A DNA stretch of 64,000 nucleotides from Bradyrhizobium jicamae. Lineage in GTDB: Bacteria; Pseudomonadota; Alphaproteobacteria; Rhizobiales; Xanthobacteraceae. Position numbers and translations under genes: made by a program. Below are positions 8,809 to 15,739 of this stretch, in pieces. Positions within the stretch are counted from its first letter, which is position 1. Every line of letters starts with the position of its first letter. The notes beneath the pieces are model-generated. The model was not told where the DNA came from and ran no database searches. It saw only the letters and a list, made by a program, of their open reading frames with translations. The stretch is from NCBI RefSeq assembly GCF_018130695.1, contig NZ_JAFCJX010000029.1, positions 1 to 64,000 on the forward strand. The letters run 5' to 3'.

Positions 8809-9200
8809 TGTATTGACGGAAGTAAAGGGGTGTGCTATCAATACGCTGTCTCACCCGACACGAGGGGCGTTTCGCCATCGCCGCAAACGTGGGTCGAGAT
8901 GCGGTGGACGCGGACTGTGCAAAAGGCGAGTGCGCAGGAAGCGTACGGCGAAGTCGTGTGGTCTGGCCGCCCCGATGCAGGTGGCAAGCCCGTGAGAGGC
9001 GAAAGCCGATCATGGATGACGGTGACAACCAAGCATGGTCTCGCCGCGGAGAGCACGTATAAGCCGTAAACCATCGCGCAGGGGAAGCCGGGAGCCTCCG
9101 CTTCACCTGTATGCTCGTGCGCGCCACTACCTACCATTGCGCACGGGACCGCGGGTGCAAGCGTGCACCCGGCTTTCCCTGCGCCCTCCGTTCAAAGAGG
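8809..9200 (+). repeat. Structured, probably multicopy noncoding element with its own promoter
   Basis: This part of the 767-base gap 8667-9433 carries no convincing gene. Short open frames run through it on both strands, as expected of GC-rich noncoding DNA. The sequence shows a sigma-70-like promoter (8813-8841) and then a folded 3' part. A 17-bp stem pairs 9076-9092 with 9168-9184 with one G-U wobble at 9084/9176. Inside are a 7-bp stem (9116-9122 with 9139-9145) and an 8-bp hairpin with a 4-base loop (9152-9171) that shares four bases with the big stem. From recall, closely similar blocks recur in Bradyrhizobium and Rhodopseudomonas genomes; this was not checked. Confidence 0.55.
8813..8841 (+). 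promoter_or_regulatory. Predicted sigma-70 promoter of the structured element
   Basis: TTGACG (8813-8818), a 17-base spacer, then TATCAA (8836-8841). The -35 box matches the consensus at five of six positions and the spacer is optimal. No gene with recognisable homology follows, so the transcript would be the structured element. Confidence 0.5.
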
Positions 9201-9284
9201 GCGGCAAGTTAACGCAAGACTCGGGTGCATTTGCGCCGCGAGATTGCGGAGGTGTGTTTGTGGTTTGACCGCGCAACATACCCA

Positions 9285-9409
9285 CCGTCGTCCTGGCGAA
9301 AGCCAGGACCCATTACCACAAATGCAAATTGTTGTGCGATGCTGGGGCCACGATCCCGTTCACAACCGATTTCTGTGGTTATGGGTCCTGGCTTTCGCCA
9401 GGACGACGG
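9285..9409. repeat. Long inverted repeat, family G copy 1
   Basis: Perfect 29-bp arms lie at 9285-9313 and 9381-9409; similarity continues a few bases inward. Each arm contains its own hairpin, gtcctggc with a GAAA or TTTC loop and gccaggac. A half-element of the same family is at 56922-56949. It lies just past the stop of the minus-strand SDR gene. Confidence 0.85.
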
Positions 9410-9433
9410 TGATGGATAAATTCCGTGCCAGGC

Positions 9434-10216
9434 TCAAAACGCCGTATACCCGCCGTCGATCACAAAACAATCCGCCGTATGATACGACGACGCCTTGCTC
9501 ATGATGTACACGGCGATCCCGCCGAAATCGGAGGGCTCGCCGAACCGCCGCACCGGAATGCGCGGCATGACGTTGGCGACGAACTTGTCGTTGGCCATGA
9601 TGCCGGCCGTCATGTCGCTCTTGATCCAGCCGGGCAGGATCGCATTGGCGGTGACACCGTGGCGCGCCAGCTCGACGCCGAGCGCGCGGCACAGCGCGTT
9701 CAGTGCGGCCTTGGTGCCGGCATAATGTTCGTTGCGCGCGGTGCCGAACAGCGAGGCGAGGCTCGACGTTGCAACCAGCCGGCCGAACTTGTCGCCGGCC
9801 TCCGCTCGCTCGGTCATGTGACGCGCCGCAGCCTGGAAGACATGGAACACGCCGTCGAGATTGGTCGCGAACATCTTGCGCCATTCCTCCTCGGTGCGGT
9901 CGATGAAGGCGCGCCGTCCGCCGCCGCCGATGCCGGCGTTGGCAAAGCAGCCGTCGACGCGGCCGAAGGTGTCGAGCGTGGCGGCCATCGCCGCCTTCAC
10001 GGAGCCGGGATCGGTGACGTCGCAAACCACACTTGCCACCTTGCCGGGGCCATCAGCCATCGAGGCCGCGGCGCTCGCATTCTTGTCGGCATTGCGGCCC
10101 CAGATCGAGACATTGCATCCTGCGGAATTCAAGGCCTGCGCGATGCCGAGGCCGATACCGCCATTGCCGCCGGTGATGACGGCGACGCGGCCGGTGAGGT
10201 CGAAGATGCCACTCAT
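9434..10216 (-). CDS. SDR-family NAD(P)-dependent oxidoreductase
   Basis: 260 residues from the ATG at 10216; an ATG four codons upstream (10228) is possible but has no ribosome-binding site. The cofactor motif TGGNGGIGLGIA is near residue 15, NAGIGG in the middle, and the catalytic pair is in HYAGTKAALNAL (YxxxK). FVIDGGYTAF is the usual C-terminal end of classical SDRs. The enzyme should oxidise a hydroxyl or reduce a ketone, probably on an acyl-CoA or ring substrate judging by its neighbours. It is divergent from the enoyl-CoA hydratase/phosphotransferase genes. By position it could supply a ketone-to-alcohol step before phosphorylation, which is hypothesis only. Confidence 0.87.
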   Translation of the reverse strand: MSGIFDLTGRVAVITGGNGGIGLGIAQALNSAGCNVSIWGRNADKNASAAASMADGPGKVASVVCDVTDPGSVKAAMAATLDTFGRVDGCFANAGIGGGGRRAFIDRTEEEWRKMFATNLDGVFHVFQAAARHMTERAEAGDKFGRLVATSSLASLFGTARNEHYAGTKAALNALCRALGVELARHGVTANAILPGWIKSDMTAGIMANDKFVANVMPRIPVRRFGEPSDFGGIAVYIMSKASSYHTADCFVIDGGYTAF

Positions 10217-10366
10217 TGGGGTTTCCATTTGGTTTGGCGCGCGTTAATCGTGCGCATCATGTATGGGCTAACCATGGACAAGCCCGGCGCAAAAATCAAA
10301 TATGGGTCGAAGCAGCATTCGACCGATCGCGGCGACCTGCCGCCGAAAACAACCGAAGAGGAAACC

Positions 10367-11164
10367 ATGCAGTTCAAGCACGTGACACTCGACTTCGACG
10401 GATCGGTCGCGATCCTCAAGCTCGATCATCAGGAGGTGATGAACGCGGTCTCGATCGACATGCTCGGCGGCCTCGCCGAAGCGCTGGACGAGATCGAGGA
10501 CAAGCGCGAGCAGGTGCGCTGCCTCGTCCTCACCGGCGCAGGCCGTGCCTTCTGCACCGGAGCGAATCTGCAGGGCCGCAACACCAGCCAGCAGAAGCCC
10601 GGCCGCAGCAACGCGGGTGCGGCGCTGGAGACCGCGTTCCATCCGTTCCTGCGCCGGCTGCGCAACCTGCATTGCCCGATCGTCACCGCGGTGAACGGTC
10701 CGGCCGCGGGCGCCGGCATGAGCTTCGCGCTGATGGGCGACATGATCCTGTGCGCGCGTTCGTCCTATTTCCTGCAGGCGTTCCGTCGCATCGGCCTGGT
10801 GCCGGATTGCGGCTCGACCTGGCTGATGCCGCGGCTGATCGGCAAGGCGCGCTCGATCGAGCTGTCGTTGCTCGGCGAGCGGCTGCCGGCCGAGAAGGCG
10901 CTGGAGTGGGGTCTCGTCAATCGCGTCCATGACGACGGTGTGCTGATGGAGGAGGCGATGAAGCTCGCGCATGATCTGGCGAACGGCCCGACGGTGGCGC
11001 TGTCGCTGATCAGAAAGCTCTATTGGGATAGTCCGGAAAATTCCTTTGAGGAGCAGCTCAACCTCGAATTCGAGTCGCAGCGGATCGCGGGCCGCGCCGA
11101 GGACTTCAAGGAAGGCGTCACCGCGTTCCTCGAAAAGCGTCCCGCGAAGTTCAAGGGCAAATGA
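10367..11164 (+). CDS. Enoyl-CoA hydratase/isomerase (crotonase), PaaG-like
   Basis: 265 residues starting at the ATG after gaggaaacc. GAGRAFCTGANL and VNGPAAGAGMSFAL form the crotonase oxyanion hole. The next active-site segment reads RRIGLVPDCGSTWLMPRL, with Asp in place of the classic hydratase Glu. This is like PaaG-type isomerases and related crotonases. It probably isomerises or hydrates an unsaturated acyl-CoA. The stop codon overlaps the start of the phosphotransferase gene by four bases (ATGA), so the two are translationally coupled and likely work on the same route. Confidence 0.88.
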   Translation: MQFKHVTLDFDGSVAILKLDHQEVMNAVSIDMLGGLAEALDEIEDKREQVRCLVLTGAGRAFCTGANLQGRNTSQQKPGRSNAGAALETAFHPFLRRLRNLHCPIVTAVNGPAAGAGMSFALMGDMILCARSSYFLQAFRRIGLVPDCGSTWLMPRLIGKARSIELSLLGERLPAEKALEWGLVNRVHDDGVLMEEAMKLAHDLANGPTVALSLIRKLYWDSPENSFEEQLNLEFESQRIAGRAEDFKEGVTAFLEKRPAKFKGK

Positions 11165-12144
11165 TCGAGACCGAACTCGGACGCTGCGTCGCCGCTTTTT
11201 GTGCGGGCGCGACCGGCGTCACTGGCGCCGCAAAGCTCTCCGGCGGCGCCAGTCAGGAGACCTGGACGTTCGATATCGTGCACCCCGATGGCAACATCGG
11301 CGCGATCCTGCGCCGCGCGCCGCCGGGCTATGGTGCCGCACCCGGCCGCGCGGCAGGCCTCGATGCCGAGGCCGTGCTGATGCAGCTTGCGCATGACGCC
11401 GGCCTGCCGTCGCCGAAGGTGATGCATGTGCTGCGCCCCGAGGACGGTCTCGGCCGCGGCTTCATCATGGCGCGCGTCGAGGGCGAGACCATCGCGCGCA
11501 AGATTTTGCGCGATGAGCAGTTCGCCAGCGCGCGTCCGAACCTGGCGCGCCAGCTCGGCCGCGTCATCGCCGGCATCCACAGCCTGCCGCGGGCCAAGTT
11601 GCCGCAGCTGCGCAGCATGTCGGCGACCAAGGAGATCGCCGATCTCGAGCGCGAGTACCGCAGTTTTGACTGGCCGCGCCCGGTGTTCGAACTGGCGCTG
11701 CGCTGGCTCCGGGATCACGATCCCGGGCCATCGTCGGAGGTGACGCTGGTCCACGGCGATTTCCGCAATGGCAATCTCATCATCGGTCCCGACGGCGTCC
11801 GCGCCGTGCTCGACTGGGAGCTCGCGCATTTCGGCGACCCCATGGAGGACCTTGGGTGGATCTGCGTCAACTCCTGGCGCTTCGGCGAGATCGACAAGCC
11901 GGTCGGTGGCTTCGGCAGCCGCGAGGATCTGTTCGCAGGCTACGAGGAAGCCGGCCGCAAGGCTGATCCTGATCGTGTGATGTTCTGGGAAGTGATGGGC
12001 ACGCTACGCTGGGGCGTGATGTGCTGCGGCATGATGCAGCGATTTCGACAGGGGCCGGATCATTCGATGGAGCGCGCGATGATCGGGCGGCGGTCGTCCG
12101 AGACCGAGATCGATCTGCTCCGGCTACTTGCTCCGCGCGCATGA
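11161..12144 (+). CDS. Phosphotransferase (APH/choline-kinase fold), LvaA / ACAD10-11 kinase-like
   Basis: 327 residues with a GHKL-independent, protein-kinase-like APH fold. LVHGDFRNGNL carries the catalytic Asp and the metal-binding Asn, and LDWELAHFGDPMEDLGW the second metal Asp. This version of the motif block is shared with the kinase domain of ACAD10/ACAD11 and with LvaA of the Pseudomonas levulinate pathway. Those kinases phosphorylate the 4-hydroxyl of 4-hydroxyacyl-CoAs. Antibiotic resistance is unlikely given the catabolic setting. It overlaps the crotonase stop by four bases and is followed after 58 bases by a small protein gene, the same arrangement as LvaA-LvaB. Homology to LvaA specifically is recognised from motifs and needs alignment. 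Confidence 0.83.
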   Translation: MIETELGRCVAAFCAGATGVTGAAKLSGGASQETWTFDIVHPDGNIGAILRRAPPGYGAAPGRAAGLDAEAVLMQLAHDAGLPSPKVMHVLRPEDGLGRGFIMARVEGETIARKILRDEQFASARPNLARQLGRVIAGIHSLPRAKLPQLRSMSATKEIADLEREYRSFDWPRPVFELALRWLRDHDPGPSSEVTLVHGDFRNGNLIIGPDGVRAVLDWELAHFGDPMEDLGWICVNSWRFGEIDKPVGGFGSREDLFAGYEEAGRKADPDRVMFWEVMGTLRWGVMCCGMMQRFRQGPDHSMERAMIGRRSSETEIDLLRLLAPRA

Positions 12145-12190
12145 TCCCGAAAAGTGGAGGCCGGTTTTCGGAATAGATCATGCGCAGAAA
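12134..12190. repeat. Intergenic palindrome, family E copy 1
   Basis: The left arm gcgcatgatcccgaaaagtg is partnered by a ggttttcggaatagatcatgcgca-type right arm. A second degenerate copy is at 15031-15106. It starts inside the last codons of the phosphotransferase gene and ends just before the ribosome-binding site of the next gene. Confidence 0.7.
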
Positions 12191-12202
12191 AAGGAGGATG
12201 AC

Positions 12203-12577
12203 ATGCAGGACGAACCGACACCCACCGAGCTGATCAAGGCGGTCGCCGATTTCCTCCGCAACGAGATCACGCCCGCGATCAAGGGCCACAACGCGTTCAA
12301 GCTCCGCGTTGGCATCAACGCGCTCGACCTGGTGACGCGGCAGCTCGCGCTGGCGGAAGCGGGTGACACTGCCGAGGCCGCGCGGCTAAAGCAGTTGCTC
12401 GGCGCGGACGGTTCATTGATGGAGCTCAACCGCGCGCTGTCGGAGAAGATCGCGGCAGGCGAGGTCGATCTGCAGACGCCGGGCCTCGCCGACCATCTCT
12501 GGCAAACCACGATGGACAAGCTCGCCGTCGATCAGCCGAACTATGCGTCGTACAAGAGGGAGCTGGGTGCGAAATAA
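12203..12577 (+). CDS. Small conserved protein, probable partner of the phosphotransferase (DUF6285-like)
   Basis: 124 residues, mostly helical, without signal peptide or membrane segment. The start is set by a strong aaggagg eight bases upstream. The conserved-looking part is ELIKAVADFLRNEI followed by FKLRVGINALDLVTRQL. I recall this family (DUF6285) as a companion of APH-type kinases and acyl-CoA dehydrogenases. In the Pseudomonas lva operon a small protein, LvaB, sits at the same place and is needed for the kinase LvaA. Whether this protein is an LvaB homologue is inference from size and position. It has no catalytic motif I can recognise, consistent with a stabilising or adaptor role. 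Confidence 0.7.
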   Translation: MQDEPTPTELIKAVADFLRNEITPAIKGHNAFKLRVGINALDLVTRQLALAEAGDTAEAARLKQLLGADGSLMELNRALSEKIAAGEVDLQTPGLADHLWQTTMDKLAVDQPNYASYKRELGAK

Positions 12578-12582
12578 TTATG

Positions 12583-12738
12583 GGTACGTTCCCCGGATGC
12601 TGCGCAGCACCGAAAGCGCGTTTACGCGCGTCTTTGACGCACTATGGTGGTGCGCTGCTGATCCGGGGTCCATCCGAAATGGGTCCCGGCTCTGCGGAGC
12701 AGCGTTTCACGCTGCACCGCGTCCGGGACACGAGACCT
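12583..12738. repeat. Degenerate intergenic palindrome, family D copy 1
   Basis: It contains cccggatgctgcgcagcacc and gtgcgctgctgatccgggg arms, then a second ggtcc/ggacc-containing hairpin. Related sequence is at 17403-17544. It fills the gap between the convergent small-protein gene and the enoyl-CoA hydratase gene. Confidence 0.6.
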
Positions 12739-12740
12739 CC

Positions 12741-13520
12741 TTACCGCCCCAGCCACTTCGGCGGGCGCTTCTCCGAAAATGCCTTCGGTCCCTCGATGTA
12801 ATCCTGCGAGGCCGCCATCGCCTTCACCGCCGGATATTCCCGCTGCTCGGCCAGCGCCTGCTCCAGCGAGACCTCGAGGCCCTTCTGGATCGCCTGCTTC
12901 GAGGCGCGGATCGACATCGGCGAGTTTTTGGCGATCGTCTCGGCCCAGCGCTCGGCTGCGGCCAGCGCCTCGCCCTGCGGCACCACCTCGTTGACGAAGC
13001 CGAGCTCAAGACCCTCCTTTGCGCTGACGTGGCGCGCGGTCAGGATCATGCCCATCGCGCGTTTCAGCCCGATCTGCCGCGGCAGCCGGTGCAGGCCGCC
13101 GGCGAGCGCGGCGAGGCCGACGCGCGGCTCGGGCAGAGCGAAGGTGGCGTTCTCCGCGGCGATGATCAGGTCGCAGGCGAGCGCGATCTCGAAGCCGCCG
13201 CCCATAGCGACGCCGTTAACGGCGGCGATGATCGGCTTGTCGCAGTCGAAGCGCGAGGTCAGGCCGGCGAAGCCGCTCTTGTCCCAGCCGCGTTTTCCCC
13301 CTGCGGCCTGCCACTTCAGATCATTGCCGGCGCAGAACGCCTTGTCACCGGCGCCGGTGACGATCGCCACCCACTGTTCGGGATCGGCGGCGAAGTCGTC
13401 GAACACCTTGTCGAGCTCGAAATGCGCGTCGGTATGCAGCGCGTTGTAGACCTCCGGGCGCGACAGCGTGACGATGGTGATGGGGCCCTTGCGCGTCACC
13501 TTGGAGAATTTGAGGTCCAT
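12741..13520 (-). CDS. Enoyl-CoA hydratase (crotonase family)
   Basis: 259 residues from the ATG at 13520, which has gggag at proper distance; an ATG at 13532 is also possible. Both catalytic glutamates of a true hydratase are present, in VAMGGGFEIALACD and FALPEPRVGLAAL. GAGDKAFCAGNDLKW forms the oxyanion loop. The enzyme should add water across the double bond of a 2-enoyl-CoA in beta-oxidation. The C-terminus EGPKAFSEKRPPKWLGR is the common crotonase end. It is divergent from the acyl-CoA dehydrogenase gene at 13757, with some 235 bases between the starts. Confidence 0.88.
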   Translation of the reverse strand: MDLKFSKVTRKGPITIVTLSRPEVYNALHTDAHFELDKVFDDFAADPEQWVAIVTGAGDKAFCAGNDLKWQAAGGKRGWDKSGFAGLTSRFDCDKPIIAAVNGVAMGGGFEIALACDLIIAAENATFALPEPRVGLAALAGGLHRLPRQIGLKRAMGMILTARHVSAKEGLELGFVNEVVPQGEALAAAERWAETIAKNSPMSIRASKQAIQKGLEVSLEQALAEQREYPAVKAMAASQDYIEGPKAFSEKRPPKWLGR

Positions 13521-13756
13521 ATTCGCTCCCATCGTGTCTGCTCCCGTCGTTTTTCTGTGGCGAAGAATATGGCCGATATCCTAGCGCGTGCGCGTGCTGT
13601 CCTGCCATCCAATTCCGCAACGCGCATGCGCGCGCAAGCGTCACCGCTGCTGCTTGACTTGCGCACGCGCATCTCAGCTAAATCGATCCGAACATGCGCC
13701 ACGAATAGCGCCTAAACACAAAACAGAAATCAACGTTCTTTCGGGGAGAGACTGCC

Positions 13757-15031
13757 TTGGATTTCAATCTGCCGGCCGACCTAGTCGCCTATCTCGCCGA
13801 GCTCGACGCCTTCATCGCCCGCGAGATCAAGCCGCTCGAGGAGCGCGACGACAACATCCGCTTCTTCGACCATCGCCGCGAATGGGCGCGCACCGATTTC
13901 GAGAATGGCGGTCTGCCGCGGCACGAATGGGAGGCACTGCTGCGCAAGGCCAAGAATCTGGCCGACGCCGCCGGCCATCTCCGCTTCGCAATCCCGAAGC
14001 GCTATGGCGGTAAGGACGGCTCCAACCTCTGGATGGCTGTGATCCGCGAGCATTTTGCCGCGAAGGGACTCGGCCTGCACAACGATCTGCAGAACGAGCA
14101 TTCGATCGTCGGCAATCTGCCGCTCGTCACCATGCTCGACCGCTACGGAACCGACGAGCAGAAGGCGATGATCGACGGGTCGATCACCGGCAAGTACCGC
14201 ATCACCTTTGGCCTGACCGAGCCCGAGCACGGTTCGGACGCGACGCATATGGAGACCAAGGCCGCGCCGGCCACCCGCGACAACGTCAAGGGCTGGATCA
14301 TCAACGGCGAGAAGATGTGGACCACCGGCATGCATGTCGCCACGCATTGCGCGCTGTTCGCGCGGACCAGCGGCAATGACGGCGATGCGCGCGGCATCAC
14401 CTGCTTCCTGGTGCCGGCGAAGTCGCCGGGCGTGAAGGTCGAGCAGTATATGTGGACCTTCAACATGCCGACCGACCATCCGCGCGTGTCGTTCACGGAT
14501 GTGTTCGTGCCTGACGATGCGCAGTTCGGCGAGGTCGGGCGGGGGCTATCGCTCGCGCAGTGCTTCGTCCATGAGAACCGCATCCGGCAAGCGGCGAGCT
14601 CGCTGGGCGCCGCGGTCTACTGCATCAATGAAAGCGTCAAATACGCGCGCGAGCGAAAGCCGTTCGGCAAGGCGCTGGCGGAGAACCAGGCGATCCAGTG
14701 GCCGCTGGTGGAACTTGCGACGCAAGCCGAGATGCTGCGACTCTTGATCCGCAAGACCGCCTGGGAGATGGACCAACTGACGCAGGCGCAGGTCGAGCAT
14801 ACGCTGTCCGACCGGGTGTCGATGTGTAATTATTGGGCGAACCGGCTGTGCTGCGAGGCCGCCGACCGCGCCATGCAGGTGCATGGCGGCATGGGCTATT
14901 CGCGCCACAAGCCGTTCGAGCACATCTACCGCCACCACCGCCGCTACCGCATTACCGAAGGCAGCGAGGAGATCCAGAAGCGCAAGGTGGCGGGATTCCT
15001 GTTCGGCTATATGGGGGCGGGGAAACACTAG
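13757..15031 (+). CDS. Acyl-CoA dehydrogenase family protein
   Basis: 424 residues read from a TTG start at 13757, preceded by ggggagag; no ATG or GTG lies near. The flavin signature TFGLTEPEHGSDATHM and the GWIINGEKMWTTGMH strand are clear. The catalytic Glu is expected in YRITEGSEEIQKRKV, which differs from the Asp-type motif of the dehydrogenase at 6860. QVHGGMGYSRHKPFEHIYR is the conserved last helix pair. It should oxidise an acyl-CoA to a 2-enoyl-CoA using FAD and electron-transfer flavoprotein. Substrate length or branching cannot be read from the sequence. Confidence 0.88.
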   Translation: MDFNLPADLVAYLAELDAFIAREIKPLEERDDNIRFFDHRREWARTDFENGGLPRHEWEALLRKAKNLADAAGHLRFAIPKRYGGKDGSNLWMAVIREHFAAKGLGLHNDLQNEHSIVGNLPLVTMLDRYGTDEQKAMIDGSITGKYRITFGLTEPEHGSDATHMETKAAPATRDNVKGWIINGEKMWTTGMHVATHCALFARTSGNDGDARGITCFLVPAKSPGVKVEQYMWTFNMPTDHPRVSFTDVFVPDDAQFGEVGRGLSLAQCFVHENRIRQAASSLGAAVYCINESVKYARERKPFGKALAENQAIQWPLVELATQAEMLRLLIRKTAWEMDQLTQAQVEHTLSDRVSMCNYWANRLCCEAADRAMQVHGGMGYSRHKPFEHIYRHHRRYRITEGSEEIQKRKVAGFLFGYMGAGKH

Positions 15032-15106
15032 CGGATGATCCGGACCCGAAGGGCCGCGTTAGCGCAAAGTGTGCAGCGGTTTTCCGATCAGATCATGCGC
15101 AAACAA
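15031..15106. repeat. Intergenic palindrome, family E copy 2
   Basis: gcggatgatccggacccgaa at the left and cagatcatgcgca at the right, with a gcagcggttttccga core. It is a diverged copy of the element at 12134-12190. Both copies end immediately before a gene start on the plus strand. Confidence 0.65.
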
Positions 15107-15117
15107 AGAGTCTGACG

Positions 15118-15603
15118 ATGGAGAGCGGCATGGAAGGCGGCTGTACCTGCGGGCATGTCCGCTATCGCCTGACCGGCAAGCCGATGATCGTCCATGCCTG
15201 CCACTGCAGCTGGTGCCAGCGCGAGACCGGCACCGTGCATGCGCTGAACGCGCTCTACGAGGCCGACCGCGTCGTGCACATCGCAGCCGAGCCGGAGATC
15301 GTGGACACGCCGTCCGCCAGCGGCCGCGGCCAGAAGATCGCGCGCTGCCCGGTCTGCAAGGTCGCCGTCTGGAGCAACTATCCCGGCGCCGGCCCCGCCG
15401 TGCGCTTCGTCCGCGTCGGCACCATGGACGATCCGCATCAATATCCGCCCGACGTGCACATCTTCACATCGAGCAAGCAGCCTTGGGTAACGTTGCCGCC
15501 GGGCGCGAAGGCGTATGCGGAGTTCTATGAACTCGACGAAGTCTGGTCCGACGACGCCAAGGAGCGCCGCCGGATCATGCGGGAGAAGGCGGGGAAGGCT
15601 TGA
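15118..15603 (+). CDS. GFA-domain zinc protein
   Basis: 161 residues; the ATG at 15118 follows aaagag, and an internal ATG at 15130 is an alternative. Zinc-type cysteines occur as CTCGHV, CHCSWCQRE and CPVCKVAVW. This is the CxCG / CHCxxC / CxxC pattern of the GFA (glutathione-dependent formaldehyde-activating-like) family. Members are small soluble zinc proteins; only a few have a proven role with S-hydroxymethylglutathione. It is the second GFA domain in the window, the other being fused to a GNAT domain (5323-6048). It follows the acyl-CoA dehydrogenase gene after a repeat, so co-transcription is possible. Confidence 0.85.
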   Translation: MESGMEGGCTCGHVRYRLTGKPMIVHACHCSWCQRETGTVHALNALYEADRVVHIAAEPEIVDTPSASGRGQKIARCPVCKVAVWSNYPGAGPAVRFVRVGTMDDPHQYPPDVHIFTSSKQPWVTLPPGAKAYAEFYELDEVWSDDAKERRRIMREKAGKA

Positions 15604-15622
15604 GCACTTCAATTCTCAACAT

Positions 15623-15730
15623 CGTCATTGCCTGCAACAAACGCAAAGCGTTTGTGCAAGGGAGCGAAGCGACGAAGCAATCCATGTTTCAAGCTGAGAG
15701 ATGGATTGCTTCGCTTCGCTCGCAATGACG
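15623..15730. repeat. Intergenic inverted repeat, family F
   Basis: cgtcattgc at 15623 pairs with gcaatgacg ending at 15730. Inner arms carry gcgaagcgacgaagcaatccat and its near-complement atggattgcttcgcttcgct. It separates the convergent GFA and AMP-ligase genes and could form a strong hairpin in either transcript. Confidence 0.8.
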
Positions 15731-15739
15731 GGGGAGGGC

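Noticed and set aside
8705..9268. Several 60-140-codon open frames on both strands in the large gap
   Set aside because: They overlap each other and the predicted stems. I recall such frames being annotated in related genomes, but there is no sign of protein-level conservation here.
11161..12144. Phosphotransferase as an aminoglycoside resistance gene
   Set aside because: The motif block and the acyl-CoA neighbours fit a catabolic kinase; no resistance context.
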